DNA of 64,000 bases from Lamellibrachia columna (taxonomy: Eukaryota; Annelida; Polychaeta; Sabellida; Siboglinidae), in NCBI GenBank assembly GCA_963662155.1, contig OY759269.1, positions 4,393,598-4,457,597 on the forward strand, read 5' to 3'. Under the pieces are notes generated by a model that made no database searches, had not been told where the DNA came from, and saw only the letters and a list, made by a program, of their open reading frames with translations. Position 1 is the first letter of the stretch, and every line of letters starts with the position of its first letter. The position numbers were made by a program, and so were the translations under genes. This document shows positions 12,746 through 24,245 of this stretch, piece by piece.

Positions 12746-13019
12746 TTCACCCTTATAACTGTTAACCATGCTGACACCCACTCGACGTTCACAAACCTAT
12801 GATTAACATAGGAATCTCAGAACGAGTGAGCCGCAAGTTTTCTGGGATATGGAATGCCGTTTGTATAACCTCCCAGGTAACGCACGACAGTAACTACATG
12901 TTGGCGCACAATAGGACCAAGTCAGACAGAGTGGTAATGAATAAGGTCGGGGGTTATTAGAATGGGTCGCCTCAACAAATGAAAGAGGTAATCTACACTC
13001 AGTTAAGGGATCATCTCAA

Positions 13020-13295
13020 ACATGGTATACCATGGTATTTCGTTGGTTTTACATGGTAAACCATGATATTACATGGTAAACTTTGGTACATGCTTTTTCA
13101 TATATTGTGTATGGTAAATGTATGATTGACCTGTTTCAAAACACCATGGAATTTTACCATGGTTTCTCTGTTTCAAAACACCATGGATTACAATGGCTTC
13201 CATGGTATATCGTGATATTTTACCAAGGTTATCCACGGTTAACCTGTTTCAAAACACCACGGTATTTATCATGGAATACAATGGTATATTTTCAT
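13020..13295. repeat. CCATGGT-rich palindromic repeat block
   Basis: The self-complementary words CCATGG, TACCATGG and CATGGTA recur more than ten times in both senses in under 300 bp, and a CTGTTTCAAAACACCATGG word occurs three times (about 13130, 13168, 13239). Composition and spacing suggest a short satellite or MITE-like block able to form cruciforms. Confidence 0.6.
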
Positions 13296-13483
13296 AGGAT
13301 CTACTATAGACACGATAACTTTTGCTGATTAAAAGGAAACTGAACCATCAAAAAATCTTAAACTTCCTCACAATCACTGCCATCATGTAAATGACATTCT
13401 GAGCAACTTCAGTCAAAATCACAAACTTGCATCTCTCTTAAATGTGTGATGTCCATTAAAGTCTAACAAAATAGTCAGGCCTA

Positions 13484-13595
13484 TAGCCAGGTAGGGAAAC
13501 ACATCCTCATATTACCAGTGGTTCCTATCGACATCAATGTTAATAACAATACATATTCAGCTGTATATAAACACAAACAATGCACACATACCAAA
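13484..13595 (+). repeat. Diverged partial copy of the 7-kb unit (matches about 636-745)
   Basis: TAGGGAAACACATCCTC, then ATTACCAGTGGTTCCTATCG and the segment up to the tatataaacacaaacaa word align with 640-740 and 50820-50920 with clear divergence. This shows that part of the duplicated unit belongs to an older dispersed family. Confidence 0.75.
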
Positions 13596-13630
13596 CACGG
13601 CACACACGCACGCACACACGCACGCACACA

Positions 13631-13678
<48 letters not shown>

Positions 13679-13692
13679 CACACACACACATA
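13596..13692. repeat. CGCA then CA microsatellite
   Basis: ACGCACGC tract passing into pure CA; it follows the diverged partial copy at the same relative place as the CA cluster in the 7-kb unit (745 onward). Confidence 0.9.
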
Positions 13693-14042
13693 TTGCACAC
13701 CGCGCTTTGGTCTGACACCGGACATTGCTTTGGCGTGTACTCTGGTAGACAGGGAATCAGACACGCACGACCGTAGACTGCGTTTTGTTTGTCTTAAGGA
13801 ACTTAGGCAATTTAGCACTTGCTTAGTGGCAGTGGCATATGATCTGCGAGTCTGCCTACGTTGCTCGAAGCAAGCGTTTCGGAGCAGATGCTAATTTGAC
13901 GTAATACTAAGTTCGTTCGGGCGCAAGCAATGGCGGAATGTTGACTTAGAGTGGCATGCTGATGCCACCGTGTAGTTGAAGTCTGCGATTTGTTGTGCTC
14001 GTTTGGACTTAGTTAAGGGATCATGCCTCAGTTAGACTTCCT

Positions 14043-14265
14043 GGTGTGTTACACACGAATGTAGGGCACAGTAATTTTATATATGTGTTATTTAAAAAAA
14101 AATCATATAATCTGACATAACTGCATTTGAGCCAGGCACATTGGCAAGCTGGTAGAACATGTTGGCAATCAGTTACAAGTACGAGACTTTGACTAAACTC
14201 GGTCAGCATGTCAATGAGATGATGGCAACGGCAGGTAAGAAGTTTCAGAATTTTTGATGATCCCG
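14043..14265 (+). pseudogene. Possible broken exon, also related to 17765-17850
   Basis: Between AG at about 14140 and a GTAAGA at 14253 the plus strand reads HIGKLVEHVGNQLQVRDF in one frame and TKLGQHVNEMMATA in the next, joined by a one-base shift. The upstream 90 bases (14048-14135) resemble 17770-17850, so the block has been duplicated. I do not recognise the protein. It may be an exon remnant or chance; the frame break favours non-function. Confidence 0.3.
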
Positions 14266-14916
14266 TTTTCTTATAATCGTGCAAAACGTTAACATGGTCG
14301 CCAATGGGAAACGTAACAGGAGGCTGAACCCTTAAACCCTTTTCTGGTACAGGGCTATATGCTACCCACGCCGCGCGCATTTTCGTTACCGTATAATTTT
14401 TATTCATGATCGGGCGTACCATCTTGTTAATTACAAATCTCCTTCTTCACATTACAGCAAATCCTTCAAAACTGAAGATTATTTGCTTCCAAGGGTGATA
14501 ATATTAGCAAATTTGTGTCCCTCCCAAATACGACCTGGCTATTTAATCAAAGAAACAAATCACACACGTCTCTATAAATAGCAATATATCCACTTATCAA
14601 GACAATTCAAATGTATTGTAACTCTTTACAATAAATGCAAAGCATAGCAAAATCCTATGTAATAACATAAATGAACAAATGAATAAGTAAAGATGGCCCT
14701 ACTGGCGGACAGTTCAAAAGAACCGACATTTATCCGGTAGGTGTGTGCGCGCGAGGTTAGGGGGAGACGCGTAAAAAAATATTATTGCAAAATTTTACTG
14801 CGAAATTTGTAGGTTATGATTTCGTATTATTATTTGTTTCGACATATGGACTGTTAGAAAATGGAAACGCAATATGTGCTTATTATTCTGCTCAAATTCG
14901 ATATTGGCATATTATC

Positions 14917-15008
14917 GCCGCCATTTTCACACCGGAGGTGAATTTGCAGCAGAAATGAAGCATCTTGTCGCGTATCAGTTATGTCACATTGGCGCCCGCT
15001 ATCTGAAG
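14917..15008 (+). CDS. Candidate first coding exon with YY1-like promoter element
   Basis: GCCGCCATTTT at 14917-14927 is the reverse complement of AAAATGGCGGC, the YY1-type element often found just downstream of transcription starts of housekeeping genes in animals. An ATG at 14955 opens an 18-codon frame (MKHLVAYQLCHIGARYLK) that runs directly into AAG|GTAAGT at 15008/15009, a consensus donor in phase 0. I do not recognise the peptide; it is faintly like the start of acidic ribosomal proteins but not convincingly. The next exon is not identified. The combination of site, ATG and donor is what is seen; gene status is inference. Confidence 0.35.
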
Positions 15009-15009
15009 G

Positions 15010-15995
15010 TAAGTGACGTATGGGTCAGAACGAACTCTTTATTTTCATGCTCCCATATGTTAACCGTATCTGCAACATTTTAGTTTTTACACGACTCGGT
15101 TTCTGCTTATCTATTAGTAGCAATGCCGGAGCTCGTTAGGCGGCGCTAGTAGTGCTATGATCGGCAAGTCGACCAAAACGTGTACCCAGAGAGGTCCGTT
15201 GATAGTGGGTGCCTTTAACGGTCCATAGCAGCTGACATAGACCACCTATAATAAAAGTGTGCATATGCCTCTAAAGCTGAATAAACGTTCTTTACTCTGG
15301 TGTACATCCTGTTTTATTTCTTTAGGTGAAAGTATTTTGTTTTTTAAGGTGAACATTTCATGATTCTCGCAAATCCGGGATTCATCTTAATTCACGAAAA
15401 AAAACAATTGTATGTCTTACATGTATCATTTATTAACACAAAAATGTTTTTTATTTTGGCTAGGTCTGGCTAGTGATGTACTGTACAACTAAAACAACCC
15501 CCTATCACTATCCACTGAAGCCAAGAATTATCTTGCTATTTGAACGTTAGGTGGCGCCACGTACAGTTAAGAATAAATTATGCGATGTCCTAGCCCGCTG
15601 TTGTTTCAAGTTCGTCTTTCTCGTCATAGTTGTTGAAAGTTCATAAATATCCATTCTTCAAGTACGTGTGTAAGTAGTAATTGATCTATCTAACTATATT
15701 ATCGTGTAGCAGTGTATGTTTGAAGTTCTGGAGGGTGTTTTGCTCATTTTGGCGGGAAATAAAACATGTAAACAAACTTGCAGTGCCAGTGAGAGCGTGA
15801 CTGACCTGTCAAAAGATGTCACAGCAGACAAGACGAAGAAAGGCATCCATTACTCGCATTAGCTCAAAGCTGACAATCTTACACTTGGAATGTTAATATG
15901 ATTTACTCTGTGCTTTCTGATTGCTTTTCATTATAATTAAATACTATCATAATCGTGGATACGACTTATGTATAGTGACATAATGACTAGTATTA
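15010..15995. other. Intron-like or intergenic AT-rich sequence
   Basis: Apart from the E2F-like 12-mer I find no exon, RNA gene or repeat family here. If 14955-15008 is a first exon this would be its intron. Confidence 0.35.
15748..15759 (+). promoter_or_regulatory. E2F-like site TTTGGCGGGAAA
   Basis: The 12-mer TTTGGCGGGAAA matches the E2F/DP consensus. It stands alone in AT-rich sequence about 740 bp downstream of the candidate first exon at 14955. No adjacent open frame or TATA box is evident, so it may be a promoter of a non-annotated transcript or a chance match. Confidence 0.3.
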
Positions 15996-15999
15996 ATGT

Positions 16000-17590
16000 A
16001 AATATTTGTTTATGCCAAATTTTTCTATTAAGTTAAAACCTTGTAAACAATATTTGTATATACATAATAATGCTAATGACCTATACATGTTAATCATGCT
16101 TAGAAATAGACACCGAGTTAAAAATATCTCTGTAGGCTATATTATATTGCTTTTTTCTTTTTACCAACTACCCCTGTATAAATGTGCAACATAGGTGAAA
16201 AATAGCACTGTTTACAGCTCTCGTGACCCCACACAGGTTGAGAACATTTAGTACTTCCACAATATGTAAAAAAATTACAATAACATTAATATTGGCGATT
16301 TTTTTAGGCCAGTTACACTTTTTTATAAAAATAGAAAAATACGTGTTTTGAAAATGTTGATGGGGGCGTCTTTAAAGTGCTCTAACATGAAAGCTAATTA
16401 ATGTGCAACCATACAACTGATTCCATGATGTATCTTAATAATATACCTTTCCAATGATCTTCATCCTGCATGAAACACATATCAAATATTCATCTTGCAT
16501 TAGCATGTGTTCAGCTGTGAACAGGCTTCTGTTAAAACCTGCACAATAGTTTGCAGTTAAAAAACTTTGTAAAAAATATTTTTCATATATATAATAATGC
16601 TAATGACATAAACATGTCAATCTTGCTTAGAAACTGACACTGAGATTTACAAAATGTCTCTGTAGGTTATATACTGGGTTTTTTTTTTTGGCAAACTGCC
16701 CCTGTATAAATGTGCAAAATAAGTTAAAAATAGCATTGCTTACAGTCTCTTGCAACCAAAATAATGGATACACTGGTATGAATGGCCCCCCCACAGGTTG
16801 AGAACATTGAGTACTTCCACAATATGTAAAAAAAAATTACATTAATATCAGTAATTTTTTAGGCCAGGTACACTTTATGAAAATAGAAAAAAACGTGTTT
16901 TGGAAATGTTGACGGGTGTGGGGTGTCTTTAAAGTGCTCTAACATGAAAACTAATTAACGTACAGCCATACAACTGATTCCATGATGTATCTTAATAATA
17001 TATCTTTCCAATGATCTTTATCATACATGATACACATGTCAAATATTCATTTTGCATCAGCATGTCTTCAGCTGTCAGCAGGCTTCTGTAAAAATATATA
17101 ATAGTTTGCAGTTTAAAAAATCTTGTAAAAAATATTTTTCACATATATAATAATGCTAATACCCTATACATGTCAAACATGCTTAGAAGTAGACATAATA
17201 ATAAGTTATTAAATGTATCTGTAGGATATACACTGTGGTTGTTTTTTTACTTTTTACCAACCGCCCCTGTAAAAATGTGCAAAATAAGTTAAAATAGCAC
17301 TGTTTACAGCTTTCTTGCAACAAAAATAATGGATGCACTGGTATGAATGACCCCCCCACACAGGTTGAGAACATTGAGTACTTCCACAATATGTAAAATA
17401 CATTAACATTAATATTAGTAAATATTTTAGGCCAGGTACACTTTTTTGATCTAAATAAAAAAAAAACATGTTTTGAAAACATTGACAGGGGTGTCTTTAA
17501 AGTGCTCTAACATGAACACTAATTAACATACAGCCATACAACTGATACCATGATGTATCTTAATAAAAGACCTTTCCACCGATGTATAAT
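16000..17590. repeat. Three diverged tandem units of about 530-560 bp
   Basis: Each unit contains, in order, a CTTGTAAANAATATTT word (16037, 16563, 17122), ATAATAATGCTAATGAC, a CCCCTGTATAAATGTGCAA word (16171, 16699, 17266), CAGGTTGAGAACATTNAGTACTTCC (split here by variants), GGCCAGNTACACTTTTT, GTCTTTAAAGTGCTCTAACATGAA and CATACAACTGATNCCATGATG. The third unit is truncated near 17590. Divergence between units is appreciable, so the tandem array is not recent. Confidence 0.9.
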
Positions 17591-17929
17591 ACTTTGCAAT
17601 AACTTAATTATTTCAAAATGGTCCAGCATAGCTATTAACAGTAAGAAGATATCCCTGACATAGACCCTACTCTGATCGACCCCCACCACTGCCCTGGCAC
17701 TGCCATCGAGACTAGCGATGTCGAACAACTCTGAAGGGGTAAGACCACAGTTGACCTTCCAGTTTATTGTTTGACACGAATGTAGGGTGTGTTAAATTGT
17801 CATATGTGAATTTAAACAATTCGTATAATGTGACATTAGTGCAATTGAGCAGGCATGTTCACATGTTTGTTTGTTGAAGCTATTGGCTGTGAAATAGTGC
17901 ATTTTTTTAGAGATAACAGACAGAGGGAT

Positions 17930-18490
17930 TTATTACACAACTATTCTTCACTTGTGTCTGTCTTGACGGAATAATATGCAGCAAGTGCCAGGATGTTTCC
18001 ACAGAGCATTAACTGAAGATTTCCCTCGACAAACGTTGCCTATGTACACTATGCAAATATCTGTTGTGAATTTTTTTGGGTGTGTATTATGAGAAGTTGC
18101 AGACTTTAAAAATTTGGCTGTGTCATAACTTTCAATATGCCTATGCCTTAGAGTTATGAAAAATGGGTTTATTTATGATCTTTCTACGACACAATGTTAG
18201 AACGACAGACTCTCAGCTGAGGGGACCCAGGTCCAAATCCTCTTGTTGCCGATTCAATGCTTTGGCAATGTTGTTCCCCCACATTACCACAGTTCACTCA
18301 GCTGTAAATGAGTACCCAGGTACAGACACGGGTGGAAATGTGAATGAATAGTCTTTGCACAGTACTTGCAGCTTGGCTGAATGTTTCCCATAGAAGTTGA
18401 GATGGTGTTGGAATGAACAGGTCTGCCAGGGGTGAAGTGTTAAGTACATAAAACTGTCCCAAGGACTGGATACCTTGCTGTATCAGAACA
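17930..18490 (+). repeat. Duplicated block A, copy 1, containing a SINE-like sequence
   Basis: Starts at TTATTACACAACTATTCTTC and shares order and sequence with 20300-20945 except for an insertion or deletion of about 100 bp (present in copy 2 at about 20415-20510). Its second half, from about 18190, is the SINE-like element described separately. Confidence 0.85.
18190..18490 (+). mobile_element. tRNA-derived SINE-like element, copy 1
   Basis: ATGTTAGAACGACAGACTCTC is followed by a box-B-like GGTCCAAATCC at 18231-18241, about the spacing of a tRNA-type internal promoter. Downstream is the well-kept word CACTCAGCTGTAAATGAGTA (18294-18313), a conserved SINE-body style motif shared with the copy at 20655. 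Box A is degenerate. The second copy has GGATCAAATCC at the same place. Family not named; classification from head structure only. Confidence 0.6.
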
Positions 18491-18654
18491 CTTCAATTGG
18501 ATCCCTGTTTCCTATCCTCACACCCCGTGTTTCTACAGGTAGGTGTCATAACTAGACATAACTGCCTTGCAAGCAAACCAGTCACGGTCCTCTTGCAAAT
18601 ATGTTGGATTCATGACTGGAACAGTCATTGCAAAAACTGTAATAATGAATGGTG

Positions 18655-19090
18655 GGGGGTGGGGTGGAGAATGTCAATGCCACTGTCTCCAGACCATACA
18701 GGCATGTCGGTGTAACACGCGCACTCAGGACTTTCCCTTTCAGCTTTCTCAAAACGTTTCTGTCCAACATGACTCCCTCTACATTTCTCCAAGCATTCGC
18801 TACCGCTTGTATGCAATGTCTCACTTCTACCTCTGAATGCCCATCCTCCGTAACCTCTCATCCAAGGTACACAAAGCCATCGACTTGCTTGATCTCCTTA
18901 CCATCCAACCCACATCACTTCTGTCTTCTCCAGGCTCATTCTCAGTCCGTGCTTCTTGAACACCCCGTTCCGTTCCCCCAACACTTCCTGTAGTTCTTGT
19001 TGGCTCTCTGCTATTATAGCCAAATCGTCTGCATACACCATCTTCCTGAGAAGGTCCACAAATCCCACTGCCATTCTCCCTTGCATGACA
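18655..19090 (-). pseudogene. RTE-like LINE reverse-transcriptase fragment
   Basis: On the minus strand the RT core is clear: VGFVDLLRKMVYADDLAII carries the YADD catalytic box (codons near 19030), followed by KKHGLRMSLEKTEVMWVGW, VDGFVYLG-like residues near 18870, and a thumb-side peptide NVLRKLKGKVLSARVTP and CLYGLETVAL to about 18660. At least one frameshift lies between 18827 and 18898. N-terminal endonuclease and fingers are absent. This is a dead fragment. Confidence 0.9.
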
Positions 19091-19099
19091 GTGTAGTGT

Positions 19100-19670
19100 G
19101 TACAATGTCATTCTTAATAATTTGATATAGAGTAGACTGTTCAGCCAGTATGTAAGTTGTAAGAGAAGAAATAGAGACAGTTACTGCCATAAATGTATGC
19201 ACGTTAACAGGGTAACTGCTGAGATTGCATATGCATTGGATCAGATCACATTACGAGAAGCAGTTTCTCAGCAAGAAGAATCAGATACAGTACACAGAGA
19301 TACGTGGCTGATTTGTTAGCATAATTATGCTGGCAGATTAAAAAAGTCAGTCAGTGTCAAACAGAAGACTAACATTTCTAGAATCCATCAAGCAGAAATG
19401 ATTTTTGGTTTGTTTGGCTAGTTCTATTATACAAATAAAAAAACATTTTATTACAGTATTTTATATCCTTAAATTCTAATTTGGAACATCGACCCATGTT
19501 CAGTACATGTAATTTCATTATTAAGCTACTTCTGTTCCATTATTTAAAATCACAATGCAGGTGTTCCTGTCTCTACAATGAAGTCATTTATCTTGTTTGA
19601 TTGATGGTGACATTATTTTTTTTTAATGTAAGGCTATAATGTTACAGTAAGCCACAATACGATTTTTTTG
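19100..19670. other. Unassigned AT-rich sequence
   Basis: No coding, RNA or repeat signal recognised between the RT fragment and the next open frame. Confidence 0.35.
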
Positions 19671-19671
19671 C

Positions 19672-19947
19672 TCAAATATGTTGTAAAAATGTTTCTTTGG
19701 TGTCAATGAACAAAGACTTCTTTATGGTATCAACATATGGCACCATCTTCTTGAAACCAAATATCCTTTGATATCTGAGTTCACTGTTTGCTGCAGTGTA
19801 CTTCTGCAATTCTGGCTCCTGCAGTAGGTCAGTCATGTAAGAAAGATAATTCTTTCTGCCATCACAATTTGTGATCACTGCACTTTGAATGTATGCATAT
19901 CCTGTCTGTGACACATTGGAAGAATGTTTTAAATATTTTGAATTCAT
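19672..19947 (-). CDS. Unidentified open frame, possible exon
   Basis: A 91-residue minus-strand frame with balanced composition, unlike the low-complexity frames elsewhere: segments include YAYIQSAVITNCDGRKNYLS, DLLQEPELQKYTAANSELRY and FGFKKMVPYVDTIKKSLFID. No domain is recognised. It could be a terminal exon of a minus-strand gene, since it ends in a stop, or a transposon remnant. No clear acceptor was found at its upstream side. It lies between the two copies of duplicated block A and in the opposite direction to the plus-strand exons at 21-26 kb. Confidence 0.35.
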   Translation of the reverse strand: MNSKYLKHSSNVSQTGYAYIQSAVITNCDGRKNYLSYMTDLLQEPELQKYTAANSELRYQRIFGFKKMVPYVDTIKKSLFIDTKETFLQHI

Positions 19948-20299
19948 GAAAATGGTATACAGTGGAACACCGCATTGAAAATCACCTACTCAATCAAAAG
20001 GGGTGGTTGTAAAAATGGGGTGTTCTGTCATCAGAGATGTGACCACATCTAAGCGTGGGCCTATACTGAGGACATAGCCAAATGTTGCCATAACTACATG
20101 TATAATATATATGGTTAGAAAGGTATTTGGTAACATTCAAAGAATGGTTGTTAGTTTGTTAAATACATTCACCCTTATATATAACATTGTTGTGCTATTG
20201 ACCCGCAGCATTGGAGTTTTGCAAACTTCACACTGCAAGAAAACTAAAATCCACTGTTTTCTTTGTAGTATTCAGTCCAAGTTCCGGTGCTACTTTCTT

Positions 20300-20945
20300 A
20301 ATTTACTACACAACTATTGTTCATTTGTGTCTTTTTCTTGAAGGAATAATGCGCAGCAAGTGGTAGGATGTTTCCACAGTGCATCAACTGAAGATTTCCC
20401 TCGACAAGCGTTAGCCATGAAAGGTTAGCAAGGCAACTGTGTTGTTGTTTAGTAAAGATGCAAATCAGTAGATGTAGGTAAATGTTTTGGTTATGGCAAT
20501 AGCTGTGTACACTATACAAATATCTGCTGGGAATTTGTCTATGTGTGTATTCATGAGAAGTTATAAACTTCATAAATTTTACTGTGTCATCTCTTTCAAT
20601 ATGCCTATGCCTTCGTAATATGAAACATTTATTTATTCATGATATTTCTACGACACAATGTTAGAACGCCAGACTCGGCTGAGGAAACCCGGGATCAAAT
20701 CCTATTCATGCCGTATTAAAGCTTTGGCAATTTTGTTCCCCCACATTACCACAGTTCACTCAGCTGTAAATGAGTACCCAGGTACAAGCAAGGGTGGAAA
20801 TGTGAACGAATAATTTTCGCACAGTAATTGCAGCATGGTTGAATGGTTCCCAGAGAAGTTGAGATAGGGTTGGAATGAACAGGTCAGCCAGTGGGTGAAC
20901 TGTTAAGCACGTTGAACAATCCCAAGGACTGAATACAGTGCTGTG
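20300..20945 (+). repeat. Duplicated block A, copy 2, with SINE-like sequence from 20655
   Basis: Aligns with 17930-18490. Shared words include GAAGATTTCCCTCGACAA, CAATATGCCTATGCCTT, TCTACGACACAATGTTAGAAC and CACTCAGCTGTAAATGAGTA. Carries about 100 bp more than copy 1 in its first half. Copies are about 2.4 kb apart in direct orientation. Confidence 0.85.
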
Positions 20946-21179
20946 TAAACATAAATATACCTTTATTTGAGGTCTTTTTACAGGTGCTGCGGTAGCCATG
21001 AACAAACAGGGATATTTTGATTGGTTGATTCTGTAATTTTCCTCAGCAGAATACCAAAGTGTGGGTGCGCGAACTGTTTCATTAAAGCAGATCTACAGAT
21101 CTATGTAACTTGTGTGTTTGTGTGAGACAGGATGAAGGACTCTGCACGCTGGCATCTCTCGTGGAAGAGTCCGTGACAG

Positions 21180-21314
21180 GTAGTCCTCAATGCCAAGGTG
21201 CTCAACACTGGCCAGGAGAACTGTAACAGGATGGTGGCCGCCGCCTTCCACTCCACTATCCAGTTGTGGAGTGTCATGATCAGCAATGATGGCGGCCTCG
21301 TCACGTGTGAGAAG
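21180..21314 (+). CDS. Candidate internal exon, unidentified gene
   Basis: A 135-nt block between GACAG (acceptor, ends 21179) and AAG|GTCAGT (donor, 21315), 45 codons in phase 0 at both ends. It reads VVLNAKVLNTGQENCNRMVA then AAFHSTIQLWSVMISNDGGL and VTCEK. The peptide looks like ordinary soluble-protein sequence; the HSTIQLW segment is reminiscent of a WD-type strand but I do not name a family. Codon use is GC-richer than the surroundings, which supports coding. The same gene may continue at 22461 and 26041. Confidence 0.45.
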
Positions 21315-22460
21315 GTCAGTCAGTGAGATAGATCTGTCAAGAGAAAGGGGCTCTGAGGAGAATTATGTCTCTGTCATGGGCACCAGGTGTCTAAATGGTG
21401 CACCATAGTCACACAACACCATGTTTGTAGAGAGATGCTAAAAGTTGGCAAACTTTGTATTGAAATGTTGTTTCTCATAATCAGTTTATACACAATTTAT
21501 GAAAATGTTGACCACATCCTTGAATTTAATAAACAACTATTTACCAAGCTAATGGTGCTCTTCCTTCTTGTTCACTGCTTCTTGTTCACCGTTCACAGGG
21601 GTGAGCGTCAGGTGAAGTATTGTTGAGCCACTCTTTCTGTTGTTTCTTTTCATAGTTTTCTAAAGGCCGCTCCCTCTCTCCATCTTTCCTCCTCACCCGA
21701 TCTTCTCATATCCCGCCTCAAGCAGTCCTCCTATCTTTGCTGTGGCCTTCCCCTTTTCCTGCGTCCTTGATGTTTTTTCCACCTTTGCTAGTTTCTCTCC
21801 ATTCAACCATGTACAGGAATTTAATTTTAATTGGTAGAGGCCCGGTCATTGTTGAGATGGGTAATGATCATTATTTCATTTGAATGCTCTTTGAAGTTTG
21901 GGTGCGGGGCACATCTAGTTCCGAGAAAAACGTTAACTAAGACAGGAAGTGGAACGAAGTACAAATAATTCAGCGTGCATCGACACATTGCATGGGATAA
22001 ACTAACAAATCGACATTTCAACAAGTCAATCTGCCAGGGGTAGTGTTGCTACTACCACCCCTGGGTAACAAGGATGCATGTTATGTTGATGCATGTGTGT
22101 CTGTGTATGTGTACATGTACATGCACAAGCAGCATGCCCTTAGACAGAAAACCATTTTTGCCAGTCTTTCTAAAAAGTTTAACCTTAAGCGCATGAAAGG
22201 TTTCCGTGGAAGCTGTTTGCATCTATGACAGCTATTATTGGTCCTTTATCTTCATCAGACATTTGACCGCTTTCAAGACGGACAGATGGGTCTGTGGTAA
22301 GGGCTTGGTGTGCAAGTATACATTCTTGTATGGATGACTGCTTGTATATATGTACATGGACAATTGCGTAACAATTGTAAACATGAATGGGTGAGAAGGT
22401 GAAAATAATTCAAACTTAAAATGGAGCAAAATTAGTGTTTAAAGGTTGCTTTCTTTTCAG

Positions 22461-22551
22461 AAATTTCGACACTTGGCATTACAGAATTTGGTCCACACCC
22501 GGAAGGATCGGAGAACAACGAAATTTCAGTGGAAACATTTATGCAGCAGGC
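22461..22551 (+). CDS. Candidate internal exon, frame uncertain
   Basis: A 91-nt block with a strong acceptor (CTTTCTTTTCAG) and a strong donor (GC|GTAAGT). All three frames are open. One reads ISTLGITEFGPHPEGSENNE then ISVETFMQQA and looks most protein-like. Another, NFDTWHYRIWSTPGRIGEQ..., is the only one that joins in phase to the protein-like frame of the exon at 26041. The third would join in phase to the exon at 21180. Because these disagree, an unseen exon may lie in the flanking introns. Splice-site quality makes exon status likely; the product is not recognised. Confidence 0.45.
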
Positions 22552-23208
22552 GTAAGTATTAAAGGTCCTCAATGTCTTTTTTGTTCTTCTCATCTCGGAC
22601 TCATTTTTCATCGAACTGTGTGGTATCAACTAGAGTGTTTTAACTCATTTGTGCAAATGTGTTATTTAGTTATGATGAAGTGTTTGGATAAATGAATTAA
22701 TTATTTCTAACTGGGTCCAGCAAAAAAATTGGCCAACAATGGCAAATGTTGGTTAACAATGTAACAATGCAAATGTTGTCTCTCCCCATATATTATAACA
22801 TAAGACAAATTACATTTTTACAAGTTACCAGATCTGACGATGAATGGCCATACGTTATGTTATAGCATACACAGCTGGACCACTTTTTTGAGCTGAATTT
22901 TGACTGGATTGTGTCAGAAATAATTGTCCAATGATTTCATTAAAACGAAATAATTATTCTAAATTACGTGAGTGAAATGACATCTAAATCACTGATTTAA
23001 ATCACTCCAAAATCAATGATTTAGTTTTTTTGTACATATCTGACTATAACACCAAGAACAGTTATTGTTATTGCCCATTGTTATGGGTTTTGCAAGTCTA
23101 TTCATTGTAATTCATCTTTGTCCTGGGTTTGTCATCAATTAGATTTATTTTAATACTTTTTTAGAAAAAATATTTCTTATTTAAATTATATCTTATATAA
23201 ATAGCTAT

Positions 23209-23790
23209 CAGGCATGGGGCAATTAACTTTAGCATCTTATTAATTAAATTACAATTAACCTAGAAATTCTCCAATTAATTTAAATTAAATTAACCTTACC
23301 CATTTCAGATTAATTCAATTAAACTAGCTTCCCAAATTCTTCAATTAAATTAACTTTAATTCAATTAACAATTAAATCGTGTGTTGGTAGAAATGCAGAT
23401 TACATTTATATGCGAGTGATTTTAGTAATTTTAAGTACTTTATGCAAGTCATCATTGAAATAATTAAGGTAATTCTTATTGTTTACACATTTAAAACAGT
23501 TCTAAAATAACTAGTTAGTTTGTACATGTTAGTGTCGTGAGAGTACAGCATTCATATACATTGATGGAATTACTTTACTTATTACATCTGAGGAACATTA
23601 TTACATGCAATCAATTCTGAACAGTATTGTTGACTTATAGCAGAACTGTGTTTTGTAACTTCATTGTAAAGAGATTTGCTCATACAATATTTACATTCCA
23701 AGACATTTGTTCATGGGGCATTTGATCACATTTTAAAAGTAGTAGATGAATACAAAAAAAACTGAAAGGATTGTAAAGTTGTGGCTGAAG
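23209..23790 (+). repeat. Foldback element, left arm
   Basis: The 582-bp left inverted arm; first 200 bp are dominated by AATTAA words. It contains one copy of the 39-bp segment that is triplicated in the right arm. Confidence 0.85.
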
Positions 23791-24245
23791 ATGTAATTAA
23801 TTAACTTTATACCTGAAAGTCTAATTTAATTTAATTAATACACTTTACCAGAAAGGCTAATTTAATTTAATTGACAAATTCCCAATTAATTATTTAGTGC
23901 TAATTTAACAGTTGGAATTATTGGATAATTCACAGCTATGTTACCCAGGCTTTCCAGAAGGCCTGCCTTACTCTAGTCACTAGCCTGAGAGGGATCAGGT
24001 TCAGGCCTGTGTGAATGGGAGGGAGATCATCACAGGGCACATAGACACTCTATCAACTGGGGTGGGAGGGTCATTCAGGTACCTGTGAATTGGAGGGAAG
24101 GCCTAGACAGTAGAATGTCCTCTGGTAGGGTGATAAGTTGGTGTTTAATCATGGCTTCTGCAAATATGTCTAAAGTAAACATTTGGGGTTGGCCACACAC
24201 AGCCAATTGTACCTATACATCTATGATTTTTTTATACATATGTAG

